NCBI GenBank assembly: GCA_041390025.1
Contig: JAWKQR010000001.1
Coordinates: forward strand, 186,001 to 250,000
DNA length: 64,000 nucleotides
Direction: 5' to 3'
Origin: JBFFMO01 sp041390025
GTDB taxonomy: Bacteria; Myxococcota_A; Bradymonadia; Bradymonadales; Bradymonadaceae
The first letter of the stretch is position 1; each line of letters begins with the position of its first letter. The notes below the pieces were generated by a model. It was not told the origin of the DNA and did no database searches. It worked only from the letters and a program-made list of their open reading frames with translations. The translations under genes were made by a program, and so were the position numbers. Positions 16,120 through 25,258 of the stretch are shown piece after piece.

Positions 16120-19067
16120 GTCCGGAAGAGATTCGCGATCTAAGAGGGGACCTCTCGCGTGAGGAATTCGCGGCAGCGATTGGTGTAACACCCCTGACCG
16201 TCTACCGATGGGAGCTACCCACACAAGAGAAGGAGTCGCGGCGACCGCAACGTCGATTGCAGCGGCGACTGCTTGAGTTCGCGGGGGCAACGTCTCCCGG
16301 ACCAACGTCTCCCGGTTCAACGTCTCCCGGTTCAACGTCTCCCGGTTCAACGTCTCCCGGTCCAACGTCTCCCGGTTCAACGTCTCCCGGTTCAACGTCT
16401 CCCGGTCCAACGTCTCCCGGTCCTGCAAACACACAAGGGCTCGACGCCTATGCGTACATCTTCGATGGAAGATGGAGCGATGCGCAGGCAGCTGTTCTGA
16501 ACGCACTCGGTCTTCCGGCCGAACGTGCGATGGGCATGGAAGCGCAGATCGCTCAGGCGATGTTGAAGATTCTATGGACCAATGATCTGCAGGGGGCCTG
16601 GGGTTTGGTTGCACCCTTACTTCAGCGCCCTGACCTTGCTACGTGGCCAGTGAGCGTGGCGATCCCGCTGCACACCGTCGCGGCACTTCTGCACGCATCA
16701 CCAGACGGCCGCCTTTTCAGCCCTGGTCGCGTCAATGCCCACGTCGCGCACGCCGAGCGATTTGATCTGGAAAACCACGTTGAGTTTCGGGCGCTCTTGC
16801 ATATTGCTGAGATGTGGTCTGCGTTTCACTCCGGTGATGCCGCGCACCACGATCGCCTGCGGCGGCAAAACCAAGAGGTCTTCCGGTCGGCCTCATCAAA
16901 GGTCGTGCGATGGATGGCTTGGGAAGTCGGTTCAGTCGCCGCTTACCTAAGTGGTTGCATCGTCGAAGCGATTCGCTTCTACAAGGAACTCGTTGAGGCC
17001 GCTCGTGATGAAGGACTTCCGGTCATCGAAGTCCGTGCCTCGGGTTACTTGGCGTGGATGATGCTCTCGGGGGCCGAGTCCGTGGAGGACGTCGACGAGC
17101 TCCTCAAACGGGCGCACAAGACGTCGCTTCGCCACCGCCTGCTGCCCGGGTGGCCCACAATGCTCGTGTTGAGCGCCCAAGCCGAGGTGGCTTGCCGCCG
17201 CAGTGACCTTCAACGCGCGAGCGAAATTATCGAGGATGGCCTGATTGAAGCACAACAATGCCAATGGCCGCCTGTCGAGTTTGCCTACACAACCATGCGG
17301 CTTGCTTACCTGCGCAATGAACCGCTCGATGGTCAACGCCTCGAACAACGGCTGGGAACCTACAGCGGCAACCATCGCGCCGCGCTGATGCGGGTCGTGA
17401 CAGCGTTCGCCGATGGTCTTGGCGGTTTGGGACGCAAGGACTTCCTCGCAGCGTCAGGCGCGATGCGTCGCGCTGCGGAAATGGAGCAGGAGATCGGCAC
17501 CTTCCCGGTCTTCGAGACCTACAGCTTCGCGCTCGCCTACTACACGGCAGTGTTGGGTGGCGACATCGATGGTGCCCGCGCGTCGCTGCGGCGCGCGGAG
17601 CGCGCGTTGGAGCGACTCCCTATGTTCTGGTCACTGGCGGCTCTGCGCCTTTTCAAATCCTTGCATGCTGCGCTTGAGGGACGTGTCGCAGATGCCATGC
17701 AACACGCCGAAGCATCGGAAGCCGCGTTTACGAAGGTGGGAGACCAAGCTCAGTCGCTTCTGGCAGGTCGCTTACGTGCCATTTGCTCGGCCATTCTTGG
17801 GGAAGACGACGCGGAGGCCAGACTGAAACAGTCCGCCGCCGAAATGCAAGCAGCCGGCATCGCCATTCCCGCTCCGTATCAGACGGATGCGATCGACGCG
17901 TTGAAGGCGCGCATTCGCACACACGAGTCCCTCAGTCTTGCCGCGACCGGTGGTCTCTCCATTTTGTCCCAAGCGACAAATCGGCTCTCGACACGTGGGA
18001 TAAGCCCGGCGCAGGTCCTCGATGAATTGGTCGACCTGCTCAGGCAGTGGCGCGGCCTGACCAACCACACGTCGGTTTGGCTCGATGAACTGCCTTACAC
18101 AGGAAAACCCACGGTGTTGCTGCACACCACCGACGAAGAACCCTCGGAGTTCATCGAGTTTGGCGACGGCGCAGGTCGCCGCTTTAGGGTTGGCGTGGGC
18201 GGCACCATCAGCAGCGACGAGCGCCTCGTGTTGCAGATGATGGTTCAGATGACCAGTATGGCATTGGAAGTCGTGACTCTGCGCGGCCTGACCAACGCCG
18301 TGAGTCGAACCGTCGAGGACGCGGTGCCAGACCTTCCAGGGTTCATCGCTGAGTCAAAGGGAAGTCGGGAGTTGCTGGCCGAGATTGGTCGGGTGGCGAA
18401 GTCTCGGGCGAACGTGCTCCTGCTTGGTGAATCCGGCGTCGGCAAGGAAATGGTGGCCCACGCCGTCTACAAACTCTCCACGCGCTCAAACCGCTCGTTC
18501 GTCACATTCAATTGTGCTGCGGTACCCAGGGACCTCTTTGAGGGCCAGCTCTTTGGGTATCGCAAGGGCGCGTTTACGGGAGCGACCTCGAATCATTCGG
18601 GGGTCCTTCGGGCTGCCGACGGTGGGACGCTGTTCCTCGACGAGATCGGCGACCTGCCCTTAGACCTTCAGCCGAAACTGCTGCGTTTTTTGGAAAACGG
18701 CGAGGTGTTCCCACTTGGTGACACGCGCCCGATGCGAGTCGATGTGCGTGTGATCGCGGCAACACACCGTGATCTCGAGGCCATGATCGCCGCCGGGACC
18801 TTTCGCGAAGACCTCTATTACAGGCTAGCCGTCGTCCCCATTCACATCACATCGCTGCGCGAGCGCCGCGAAGACATCGTCCCGCTCGCACAACACTTCA
18901 TGCGCAACCTGCGCGACGCGCCACCTGCATTTTCTGCCGATGCCGCAAAAGCGCTCATCGAACACGCGTGGCCCGGCAATGTCCGCGAGCTGCGAAACGT
19001 GGTCGAGCGCTCTCTGGCGTACGTTCAAGATCGGGATGTCGTGCACGCCAACGACCTCAAGTTTTAG
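16116..19067 (+). CDS. Sigma-54-dependent activator with N-terminal XRE helix-turn-helix and TPR-like sensor
   Basis: 983 residues, ATGA overlap with the kinase. N-terminal XRE-type helix-turn-helix (1-40, LSREEFAAAIGVTPLTVYRWE). A linker of nine TSPG[PS] pentapeptides follows (59-103), then about 500 residues of TPR-like helical repeats and a GAF-like region (about 620-735). The AAA+ domain has Walker A GESGVGKE (about 770), the sigma-54-contact loop GAFTGA (about 818), Walker B GGTLFLDEIGD, and the arginine fingers region. The usual C-terminal Fis-type helix-turn-helix is absent: the protein ends at VHANDLKF right after the AAA+ domain. DNA binding has presumably moved to the XRE domain. 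It should activate sigma-54 promoters, such as those at 43.8 and 45.0 kb, but that link is inference. Confidence 0.92.
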   Translation: MSPEEIRDLRGDLSREEFAAAIGVTPLTVYRWELPTQEKESRRPQRRLQRRLLEFAGATSPGPTSPGSTSPGSTSPGSTSPGPTSPGSTSPGSTSPGPTSPGPANTQGLDAYAYIFDGRWSDAQAAVLNALGLPAERAMGMEAQIAQAMLKILWTNDLQGAWGLVAPLLQRPDLATWPVSVAIPLHTVAALLHASPDGRLFSPGRVNAHVAHAERFDLENHVEFRALLHIAEMWSAFHSGDAAHHDRLRRQNQEVFRSASSKVVRWMAWEVGSVAAYLSGCIVEAIRFYKELVEAARDEGLPVIEVRASGYLAWMMLSGAESVEDVDELLKRAHKTSLRHRLLPGWPTMLVLSAQAEVACRRSDLQRASEIIEDGLIEAQQCQWPPVEFAYTTMRLAYLRNEPLDGQRLEQRLGTYSGNHRAALMRVVTAFADGLGGLGRKDFLAASGAMRRAAEMEQEIGTFPVFETYSFALAYYTAVLGGDIDGARASLRRAERALERLPMFWSLAALRLFKSLHAALEGRVADAMQHAEASEAAFTKVGDQAQSLLAGRLRAICSAILGEDDAEARLKQSAAEMQAAGIAIPAPYQTDAIDALKARIRTHESLSLAATGGLSILSQATNRLSTRGISPAQVLDELVDLLRQWRGLTNHTSVWLDELPYTGKPTVLLHTTDEEPSEFIEFGDGAGRRFRVGVGGTISSDERLVLQMMVQMTSMALEVVTLRGLTNAVSRTVEDAVPDLPGFIAESKGSRELLAEIGRVAKSRANVLLLGESGVGKEMVAHAVYKLSTRSNRSFVTFNCAAVPRDLFEGQLFGYRKGAFTGATSNHSGVLRAADGGTLFLDEIGDLPLDLQPKLLRFLENGEVFPLGDTRPMRVDVRVIAATHRDLEAMIAAGTFREDLYYRLAVVPIHITSLRERREDIVPLAQHFMRNLRDAPPAFSADAAKALIEHAWPGNVRELRNVVERSLAYVQDRDVVHANDLKF
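16290..16424 (+). repeat. Nine in-frame 15-bp repeats encoding TSPG[PS] linker
   Basis: Unit ACGTCTCCCGGTTCA with T/C and A/C variants, nine copies, perfectly in frame. The core TCTCCCGGT is the same as in the dispersed 12-bp motif, so this linker looks like an array of that motif grown inside a gene. It separates the helix-turn-helix from the TPR-like domain. Confidence 0.95.
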
Positions 19068-19078
19068 GAGAAAAAAGC

Positions 19079-19792
19079 ATGACCAAAGCGTTTGTGGCAG
19101 GTGCGACGGGATACACAGGACGGGAGGTCGTCCGCCTTCTGCGCGAAGCCGATGTCGAGGTCACCGCGCACATTCGCCCCGATTCGTCGTCGCGGGCGAA
19201 GTGGGAAGGCGTGTTCGCCGAGCAAGGAGCGCACATCAGCACTGCGGCCTGGAATCTGGATGCGATCTCCGAGGCCCTCGCGACGGCGAGCCCGGATCTC
19301 GTGTTCGCGTTGCTCGGGACAACACGCGCGAGGAAGGACAAAGCTGAAAACCGTGACGCCGAGACGTACGAAGCTGTGGACTACGGTTTGACCGCCATGC
19401 TCATCGATGCATGCGTGGCGTGCGGGACATCTCCCGGATTTGTGTACCTTTCATCGCTGGGTGTGACCGGAAGTTCTCCGTCGGCGTACATTCAAGCGCG
19501 ATGGAAGGCTGAGCAGAAGCTTAGGACTTCCGGTCTTCGGTACGTGATCGCTCGTCCCGCGTTTATCTCGGGAGACAATCGGGATGAGAGCCGTCCGCTG
19601 GAACGCATCGGTGCGGTGAGTGTCGACGTTGGCTTGGGGCTCCTTGGGGCGCTTGGCATGAAAAAACTCCAAGCGAAATACGCGTCTATGGACAATACGA
19701 CGCTGGCCAAAGGTTTGGTGAACACAGCTCTGGCGGGTCTTGAGAACCAGGAGGTTGAGCCCGACGCGCTCCGAAGTGCAGCCGAAGATTGA
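19079..19792 (+). CDS. NAD(P)-binding Rossmann protein (NmrA/TIP30-like)
   Basis: 237 residues from ATG 19079, preceded by AGGAGAAAAA. N-terminal nucleotide-binding GATGYTGREVVRLL, then strand-helix pattern with VFALLGTTRARK and FVYLSSLGVTGSS. The active-site-like YIQARWKAE has Tyr and Lys, but in atypical-SDR spacing, followed by RYVIARPAFISGD. These features match the atypical short-chain dehydrogenases of the NmrA/HTATIP2 group, which may act as enzymes or redox sensors. It starts 11 bases after the sigma-54 activator, possibly the last gene of that operon. Substrate unknown. A motif copy GGACTTCCGGTC at 19524 encodes TSGL. Confidence 0.82.
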   Translation: MTKAFVAGATGYTGREVVRLLREADVEVTAHIRPDSSSRAKWEGVFAEQGAHISTAAWNLDAISEALATASPDLVFALLGTTRARKDKAENRDAETYEAVDYGLTAMLIDACVACGTSPGFVYLSSLGVTGSSPSAYIQARWKAEQKLRTSGLRYVIARPAFISGDNRDESRPLERIGAVSVDVGLGLLGALGMKKLQAKYASMDNTTLAKGLVNTALAGLENQEVEPDALRSAAED

Positions 19793-19841
19793 CGAAGGTG
19801 GTCTTCCCAAGCACCATGGCCCGAATTTCGTTGGCGGTCGT

Positions 19842-20465
19842 ATGAGCATCAATCAACCCATCATCGTAGGCGTCGCAGGAGGCACAGGATCCGGCAAGAC
19901 GACGCTCGCACAGAAAATCCAGCAAGGGGTGGGTGAGCGATCCTGTCTGATCCAACACGACTGGTACTACCGCGATCTGCGCGACATCGAGGCCGAAGAG
20001 CGAAGCGGCATCAATTTCGACCATCCAGACAGCTTGGACAATGGTCTTCTGGTCGAGCAGCTTCGGCAGCTCAAGGAGGGGCGCGCGATCGCGGCGCCTC
20101 AGTACGATTTTTCGCGACACCTTCGCTCCGAGAAAACGATCCCGATCCAACCGGTCCCGGTGGTGGTTGTGGAAGGCATTCTCGTGTTTGCGCTGAAGGA
20201 TCTGCGCGAGATGTTCGACATCAAAATCTACGTTGATACTGACGCGGACATTCGAATCCTACGCCGGATCCGACGTGACATGCGCGATCGGGGGCGTGAC
20301 TTCGAATCGATTCGGCATCAGTACTACGAGACCGTGCGCCCGATGCATTTGGAGTTTGTGGAACCGTCGAAACGTTGGGCCGACTTGATCGTCCCTGAGG
20401 GCGGCAGCAATGCAATCGCGCTCGACATGATCATTGAGCGTCTGAAGAAGTTTCTCGATCCATAA
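19842..20465 (+). CDS. udk: Uridine kinase
   Basis: 207 residues from ATG 19842; the frame opens upstream but the domain begins here. P-loop GGTGSGKTT at 13-21, then IQHDWYYRD, the conserved acidic and Tyr residues of uridine/cytidine kinases. INFDHPDSLDNGLL, YDFSRHLR and VVVEGILVFA follow in family order. It phosphorylates uridine and cytidine with ATP or GTP in pyrimidine salvage. Length matches bacterial Udk. It lies 49 bases after the Rossmann protein and its function is unrelated to its neighbours. Confidence 0.93.
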   Translation: MSINQPIIVGVAGGTGSGKTTLAQKIQQGVGERSCLIQHDWYYRDLRDIEAEERSGINFDHPDSLDNGLLVEQLRQLKEGRAIAAPQYDFSRHLRSEKTIPIQPVPVVVVEGILVFALKDLREMFDIKIYVDTDADIRILRRIRRDMRDRGRDFESIRHQYYETVRPMHLEFVEPSKRWADLIVPEGGSNAIALDMIIERLKKFLDP

Positions 20466-20469
20466 CGAC

Positions 20470-20500
20470 TGTTGACCCAAGTCTTTGACTTTGATTATGC
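20470..20500 (+). promoter_or_regulatory. Candidate sigma-70 promoter of the FliA-type sigma gene
   Basis: TTGACC, 18 bases, TATGCT, immediately after the udk stop. If real, transcription begins near 20507 and the sigma gene must start downstream, favouring the TTG at 20554. Confidence 0.4.
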
Positions 20501-20553
20501 TCTGGCCACGTAGACCAGCGCGTAGCGTATTTTCCAAGGAATTCGGGGGGGAA

Positions 20554-21294
20554 TTGCAGAAGCCTCGAACAGACAGCCCACGCTTGCGGATTTCGGACGA
20601 CGACGTCGTCGCGCTCAGCGCCGACGAATTCGTCGAACGCTGCCGAGACTTCGTGCACGCGATTGTGATGGAGACCAAGCGAGAGTTGAACCTCAAGGCC
20701 GACACGGACGACCTCGTTTCGTGCGGCTTTTTGGGTCTGTTGCAGGCACGCAGCCGTTTCGAACCCACAACGCGCGCCGAGTTCGCGACGTTTGCGTACT
20801 GGCGAGTGCGGGGCGCGATCTTGGATGGCTGCCGCAAGAGCAGCGACACCTCCCGTCGGTACAAAGAGAAAACAGCCCGCCTGAATGCTGCCTTCGGACA
20901 CGCAGAACTCGTCGCGAACGAACAGGAGCTTGTCCACCAAGGTGTCGTCCCCACACCCCTGACGGCTGCATCCGCGACCAATATGCTCGCTGACCACATC
21001 GCCAACGTCATCATCGTTTCAGGGCTGGCGAGCAATTTCCAGATTGTGTTCACAGAAGCGGGACAAGAGAAACGACTGATGCAGTCGGAGCTGTTTACGG
21101 CGCTCAAGGAAGCTCTCGAAACGCTCAGCGACATGGAGCGCGACATCCTGCGCCGCATCTACTACGAATGCGAGACCACCGAAGAGATCGGTGCCCGCTA
21201 CGACCACACGAAATCATGGGTGTCACGGATGCACTCTCGCATCGTGAATCATCTTCAAAAACACTTTCGTAACAGAGGGTTGCTCGACGCCTAG
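20554..21294 (+). CDS. Alternative sigma-70 family factor (FliA/WhiG-like)
   Basis: 246 residues from TTG 20554, which follows a GGGGGGGA run; an earlier TTG at 20485 would add 23 residues but overlaps the likely promoter. Region 2 is clear: DTDDLVSCGFLGLLQARSRFEPTTRAEFATFAYWRVRGAILDGCR is the FliA-type block. Region 4 follows at the C-terminus: LSDMERDILRRIYYECETTEEIGARYDHTKSWVSRMHSRIVNHL, with an intact helix-turn-helix. Region 3 is poorly conserved and there is a long insertion between 2 and 4. FliA-type factors control flagella, sporulation or stress; no flagellar genes are near. No anti-sigma gene is adjacent. Confidence 0.85.
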   Translation: MQKPRTDSPRLRISDDDVVALSADEFVERCRDFVHAIVMETKRELNLKADTDDLVSCGFLGLLQARSRFEPTTRAEFATFAYWRVRGAILDGCRKSSDTSRRYKEKTARLNAAFGHAELVANEQELVHQGVVPTPLTAASATNMLADHIANVIIVSGLASNFQIVFTEAGQEKRLMQSELFTALKEALETLSDMERDILRRIYYECETTEEIGARYDHTKSWVSRMHSRIVNHLQKHFRNRGLLDA

Positions 21295-21297
21295 GCT

Positions 21298-22101
21298 TCA
21301 GTCTTCGGTCAGCACAAGCCCAGTCGTCATCGGCCGCGGAGCTTCACTTTGCCGCGCCCGTTCGCGTCGGAAGTCGTCGTGGAACCGCGCGATGACGTCA
21401 CTGCGATAGTGGTCTTGATGGGTCGGGTCGAACGCAAAACCACGGATGGTGATCTCAAACGTCTCGTCGCGTTCGTCGGTGGCGCGCAAAAAGACTTCCG
21501 GTCGATGACGCGGTGATGCCCACGGCGTCAAGATCGCAGCGTTTCGTGCGATTTCGATCGCGCGGTTGGGCTCCACAGCGGGCGGGATCTTCATGGTGAT
21601 CTCACACGCCGAGTCCCCTCCATCCCCACTGACCGTCGCCACGGGCTGCGTCATAAACAATTCGTTTGGAATCTCATGCAGCGTGCCATCAACCGCACGA
21701 ACCCTTACGGCGCGCAGGCCAAATGCCACGATCTCACCATCGATGGAGCCGATTCGGATGTTGTCTCCGCTGCGCAGTCGACCCTCAATCGCCAGCGTGA
21801 TCCCGGCCGCGACGCTGCGCAGCCACCCGACCGACGCCAGCCCAGCCAAGAAGACGAAGATCCCAAGCACCACCAACCAGTAGTCGGGCAGTTTTGCTGC
21901 GTAGACGAACATCATCGCAACGATCGCACCCGTCCAGACTGACACATGAAGAAGTGGGATCCAGCGCCGCACGCGCGAGGATGCACGCAGTTTGTTCATT
22001 CGGCGCAGCGTCAGACTAGCCGCCGTCGCCGCGAGCAGTACCAACACGATCAGCGCCGTGTGATTGATCGCGACCCCAACATTTGCCACTTCGTTTTCCA
22101 T
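21298..22101 (-). CDS. Small MscS-type mechanosensitive channel
   Basis: 267 residues. Three hydrophobic segments lie at about 12-32, 48-68 and 74-108, the last being the amphipathic Gly/Ala-rich pore helix with WLRSVAAGITLAIEGRLRSGDNIRIG. The beta domain follows with GEIVAFGLRAVRVRAVDGTLHEIPNELFM, the MscS hallmark, then a shortened C-terminal alpha/beta domain. It should open under membrane tension to release solutes on osmotic downshock. It is convergent with the sigma-factor gene (three bases between stops) and divergent from the AI-2E-type permease gene. Confidence 0.88.
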   Translation of the reverse strand: MENEVANVGVAINHTALIVLVLLAATAASLTLRRMNKLRASSRVRRWIPLLHVSVWTGAIVAMMFVYAAKLPDYWLVVLGIFVFLAGLASVGWLRSVAAGITLAIEGRLRSGDNIRIGSIDGEIVAFGLRAVRVRAVDGTLHEIPNELFMTQPVATVSGDGGDSACEITMKIPPAVEPNRAIEIARNAAILTPWASPRHRPEVFLRATDERDETFEITIRGFAFDPTHQDHYRSDVIARFHDDFRRERARQSEAPRPMTTGLVLTED

Positions 22102-22203
22102 CTCGCCACAATACCTTGGCTTGGGGCTTTCACCAACTTCTCATCCGGCGCGCGAGCGGCCATTTTCTGGACACTCGGGCAGTTCGAGCGACATTGACGT
22201 GGT

Positions 22204-23358
22204 ATGCAGTCTCGCGATGTACAACCCGAAGTCGATCCCATCGACACGCCGTCCGCCGTGACCTTTGCGGCATGGGTGGTCAGTGGCGCTTTTGCGCTCG
22301 TCTTCTGCCATTACACGCGCTCGATTCTTGTGCCCATCGTGATGGCGATTTTCCTGTCGTATGTGCTCAGCCCATTTGTTGAGGCGCTCAGCAGGTTGCG
22401 TTTTCCGGGAACCCAGATCCGTTTTCCGCGCTCGGCATCGGTGATGCTCGTTGTGTTGATCGCGCTCACACTGGTCCTGTTTCTGGGCCTGTTCATCGTC
22501 GACGAGACGACGCAGTTCCTCAGTGAAATCCCAAAATATCAAGATACTATCGCCGACAGTATCACCCACATCCGGACCAAGTTTGTGAGCTGGCAGCAAT
22601 ACGCCACCACCTATCTCGAACCCATCCGAGGGGAGCAGGTCGCCATCGATGTGGCCGCCGACCAGCAGCGCCTGCAGCAGATCCTGGAGCGGGGAAACAC
22701 GGACGTTTGGACGTCGGTTTCGAACTACATTTTTGGCAGCATCACGTCCCTGCTTGAGTTCACGAGCCAGGTTTTGATGTGTCTGTTTGTGCTGTTTTTT
22801 GTGTTGCTGGAGGGCCCGGTGTTGCGCACCAAGGTCATCAACATTGTCGGCACAAGCTTGCGAGGACGTCGAATCGCCCTTGAGATCATGCGCAACGTCA
22901 ACGAGGACGTTCAGCGCTACCTGTTCAATCGCGTCGCGACCAACCTCGTCCTCGGGGTGGCCGTAGGGTTGGTCTATTTCGCGTTTGGGCTCAAGTATGC
23001 ATTCCTACTCGGCGTGATCGCGGGTATCTTTAACTTCGTCCCGTATGTTGGGCCCATCGTTGGGTCGGTGTTTCCCGTCTTGGCTGCGTACATCCAGTTC
23101 GGCGATTGGACGCAAGTGTTGTGGGTGTTGGGCGCATACACTCTACTGACGGGCCTTGAGGGCAACATCATTACGCCCATCGTTCTGGGACGACATCTCA
23201 AGCTCAACAGCCTCGCAGTGCTGTTGGCTTGCGTGTTTTGGGGTTGGATTTGGGGACCCATAGGACTGTTTCTGGCGGTGCCCATTATGGCGGTGTTCAA
23301 GGCTATGGCCGAGCACATCGACACGATGCGACCCGCCGGTGAGCTCCTTCGCGGATAG
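22204..23358 (+). CDS. AI-2E family transporter (PerM/TqsA-like)
   Basis: 384 residues with about seven to eight membrane segments: a pair near the N-terminus (about 22-62), one at 80-100, a long hydrophilic region, then a cluster between 180 and 370. Family landmarks are YVLSPFVEALSR, FFVLLEGP, GIFNFVPYVGPIVGS and the C-terminal NIITPIVLGRHLKLNSLAVLLACVFWGWIWGPIGLFLAVPI. Members export autoinducer-2 or act as sodium/proton antiporters; sequence does not decide which. The ATG at 22204 lies in a short divergent region shared with the MscS gene. The kinase gene overlaps or closely follows. Confidence 0.9.
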   Translation: MQSRDVQPEVDPIDTPSAVTFAAWVVSGAFALVFCHYTRSILVPIVMAIFLSYVLSPFVEALSRLRFPGTQIRFPRSASVMLVVLIALTLVLFLGLFIVDETTQFLSEIPKYQDTIADSITHIRTKFVSWQQYATTYLEPIRGEQVAIDVAADQQRLQQILERGNTDVWTSVSNYIFGSITSLLEFTSQVLMCLFVLFFVLLEGPVLRTKVINIVGTSLRGRRIALEIMRNVNEDVQRYLFNRVATNLVLGVAVGLVYFAFGLKYAFLLGVIAGIFNFVPYVGPIVGSVFPVLAAYIQFGDWTQVLWVLGAYTLLTGLEGNIITPIVLGRHLKLNSLAVLLACVFWGWIWGPIGLFLAVPIMAVFKAMAEHIDTMRPAGELLRG

Positions 23359-23380
23359 GCTACACACCACGGAAAGACGC

Positions 23381-25258
23381 GTGACCAGAGACGACAAACA
23401 CATCGGCGACGAAGAGACGGAGGCAGATCCCGTTCAGGTTCAGCTGCCCACGCCCGGGTCTGTGGTAGACAATCGTTACCAAGTCATCGAGGGCATCGGA
23501 GAAGGAGGCTTTGGTTGGGTCTTTCGTGTGCGGCACATCCTGCTCGGGCAGAGCTTCGCCATGAAAATCCTCCATCCGCGAATTGCCGCCGATCCCGACT
23601 GGCGCGTACGTTTTCGCGAGGAGGCACGCGCCACGAGCCTGATTGGTCACGAGAATATCGTCTTCGTGACCGACTTCGGGATGTGCGAACGCTACGGCTA
23701 TTATTTTGTGATGGAGCACTTGGAGGGGCGCTCCTTGTCCGACCGTCTGCGCGAAGGACAGCTCGACCTTCAACAAGCGCTACGGTTTGCGATCGCCGCG
23801 TCCAGCGCATTGAGCGCGGTGCATGACGTGGGCATTGTGCACTGCGACCTCAAGCCGGACAACGTCATGCTCATTGAGCGTCCGGGACGAAACGAGGTAT
23901 GGAAATTCCTCGACTTTGGCACCTCAACGATCGTCACGAGCGCCATCGAGAGCGACCTCATCTACGGCACGCCAGCCTACATGGCGCCAGAACAAGCGCT
24001 GGGGCTCGACGTCGACGCCCGAGCCGACCAGTTCTCCCTCGCGTGCGCGCTCTACGAGTCCTTGACCGGAAGGTTGCCGTGGCGCGTCGACGTGTGGGAG
24101 GACGCGCTGGCATCCGAGCGTCGCAAACATCCCCCCAAGCCCATCCATGCGTTTCGCAAGGATTGCCCCGAAAAGCTCAACGATGTCATCCAAAAGGCTC
24201 TGAGTTTGCAGAGGTCGGAGCGCTACGAGTCGGTCGAAGAGTTCGTCAAAGCCCTGTGCGACACGATCGAAGTGGATTTTGTCCCTGCGCCTGACCCACA
24301 AGACGTCAAAGGAGCGCCCCAACACGGGTTTGAGCGTTCACCGACGGCCCCGCGGGTGGCCAAAGTGGTCGACGCCGGGGAATCGATGGTCATCACGTTG
24401 GGGGAGGACAGCGAGATCGATCTGTTCGCGCCCGAAGTCAACGTGGTGTTCCAGTCCGTAGACCGTTTGGGCCGCGAATACCGACGAAACATGCTCGCCG
24501 GGTGCATCTTCATCCCAACGGAACGCGTCTTGCCGCTTGACCACCCCGTGCGCGTCCACGTCTTTCTACAGCCCCGAAATCTGACAATTTCGCTCGACGG
24601 GCGAGTGGTCTCGCAAACGTTGACCGGCGGGCCGGCCGAGGTTGGGTTCGGCGTCATGTTTACGCCAGAGTCCCAGCGCGATTTAGACACTTGGATCAAG
24701 GCACCGATCGTGGGCCTAGAGCTCAACCCGCGGGATATTCTGACTCGGCTAAAGGACCTCGACCTCAGCGACGAACTCTCGTCGAGCCAAGCGTTCCTCG
24801 TGACGATGTTGAACGAACCGTTTCAAGTTCAGCGCCTGCGAGCGATCTGTGCCGGACTTCCGATGGACTTCAACGAGGCGGTGGCGACCTTGATCCAGAA
24901 GAAATACATCGGCATCACATCTGCGTCGGGCGACCAAGTGCTTGGTGAATCTCCCCAACCTTCGTTGGCAGGCGTCTCGTTTTCGGTGCTCGACGTCGAG
25001 CGCTTGCTGGATCAGGCCGACTTCTTTGAGCGGCAACATAACTTTGGCGCGGCCATTTCAACCCTTCGCCGTGGGCTTGAGTTCCTTCCAAACTACTCGG
25101 CCATCCATTTTCGACTCGCGAAACTCGAGAACACATTCCTGTCTCGTCCAAGCGAGGCGACCCGGCTGATGATCCGTGCCCTAGAGATCGACCCCGGAAA
25201 CCGCGAGTATCAAGACTACATGGCTGGGTTGGGAACACCGATTTCGGACGACAACTGA
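23381..25258 (+). CDS. Ser/Thr protein kinase with PilZ-like domain and C-terminal helical repeats
   Basis: 625 residues from GTG 23381, after GGAAAG; a GTG at 23339 in frame would overlap the transporter gene. Kinase domain at about 30-290: Gly loop GEGGFGWVF, Lys in FAMKIL, catalytic HCDLKPDN (Cys replaces the usual Arg of HRD), DFG, and APE in TPAYMAPEQA. Around 355-450 is a PilZ-like beta barrel (REYRRNMLAGCIFIPTERVLPL...VGFGVMF), with imperfect c-di-GMP-binding residues. The C-terminal part carries TPR-like helices (ISTLRRGLEFLPNYSAIHFRLA). The non-RD catalytic loop suggests activation without activation-loop phosphorylation. Cytoplasmic: no membrane segment. Confidence 0.9.
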   Translation: MTRDDKHIGDEETEADPVQVQLPTPGSVVDNRYQVIEGIGEGGFGWVFRVRHILLGQSFAMKILHPRIAADPDWRVRFREEARATSLIGHENIVFVTDFGMCERYGYYFVMEHLEGRSLSDRLREGQLDLQQALRFAIAASSALSAVHDVGIVHCDLKPDNVMLIERPGRNEVWKFLDFGTSTIVTSAIESDLIYGTPAYMAPEQALGLDVDARADQFSLACALYESLTGRLPWRVDVWEDALASERRKHPPKPIHAFRKDCPEKLNDVIQKALSLQRSERYESVEEFVKALCDTIEVDFVPAPDPQDVKGAPQHGFERSPTAPRVAKVVDAGESMVITLGEDSEIDLFAPEVNVVFQSVDRLGREYRRNMLAGCIFIPTERVLPLDHPVRVHVFLQPRNLTISLDGRVVSQTLTGGPAEVGFGVMFTPESQRDLDTWIKAPIVGLELNPRDILTRLKDLDLSDELSSSQAFLVTMLNEPFQVQRLRAICAGLPMDFNEAVATLIQKKYIGITSASGDQVLGESPQPSLAGVSFSVLDVERLLDQADFFERQHNFGAAISTLRRGLEFLPNYSAIHFRLAKLENTFLSRPSEATRLMIRALEIDPGNREYQDYMAGLGTPISDDN

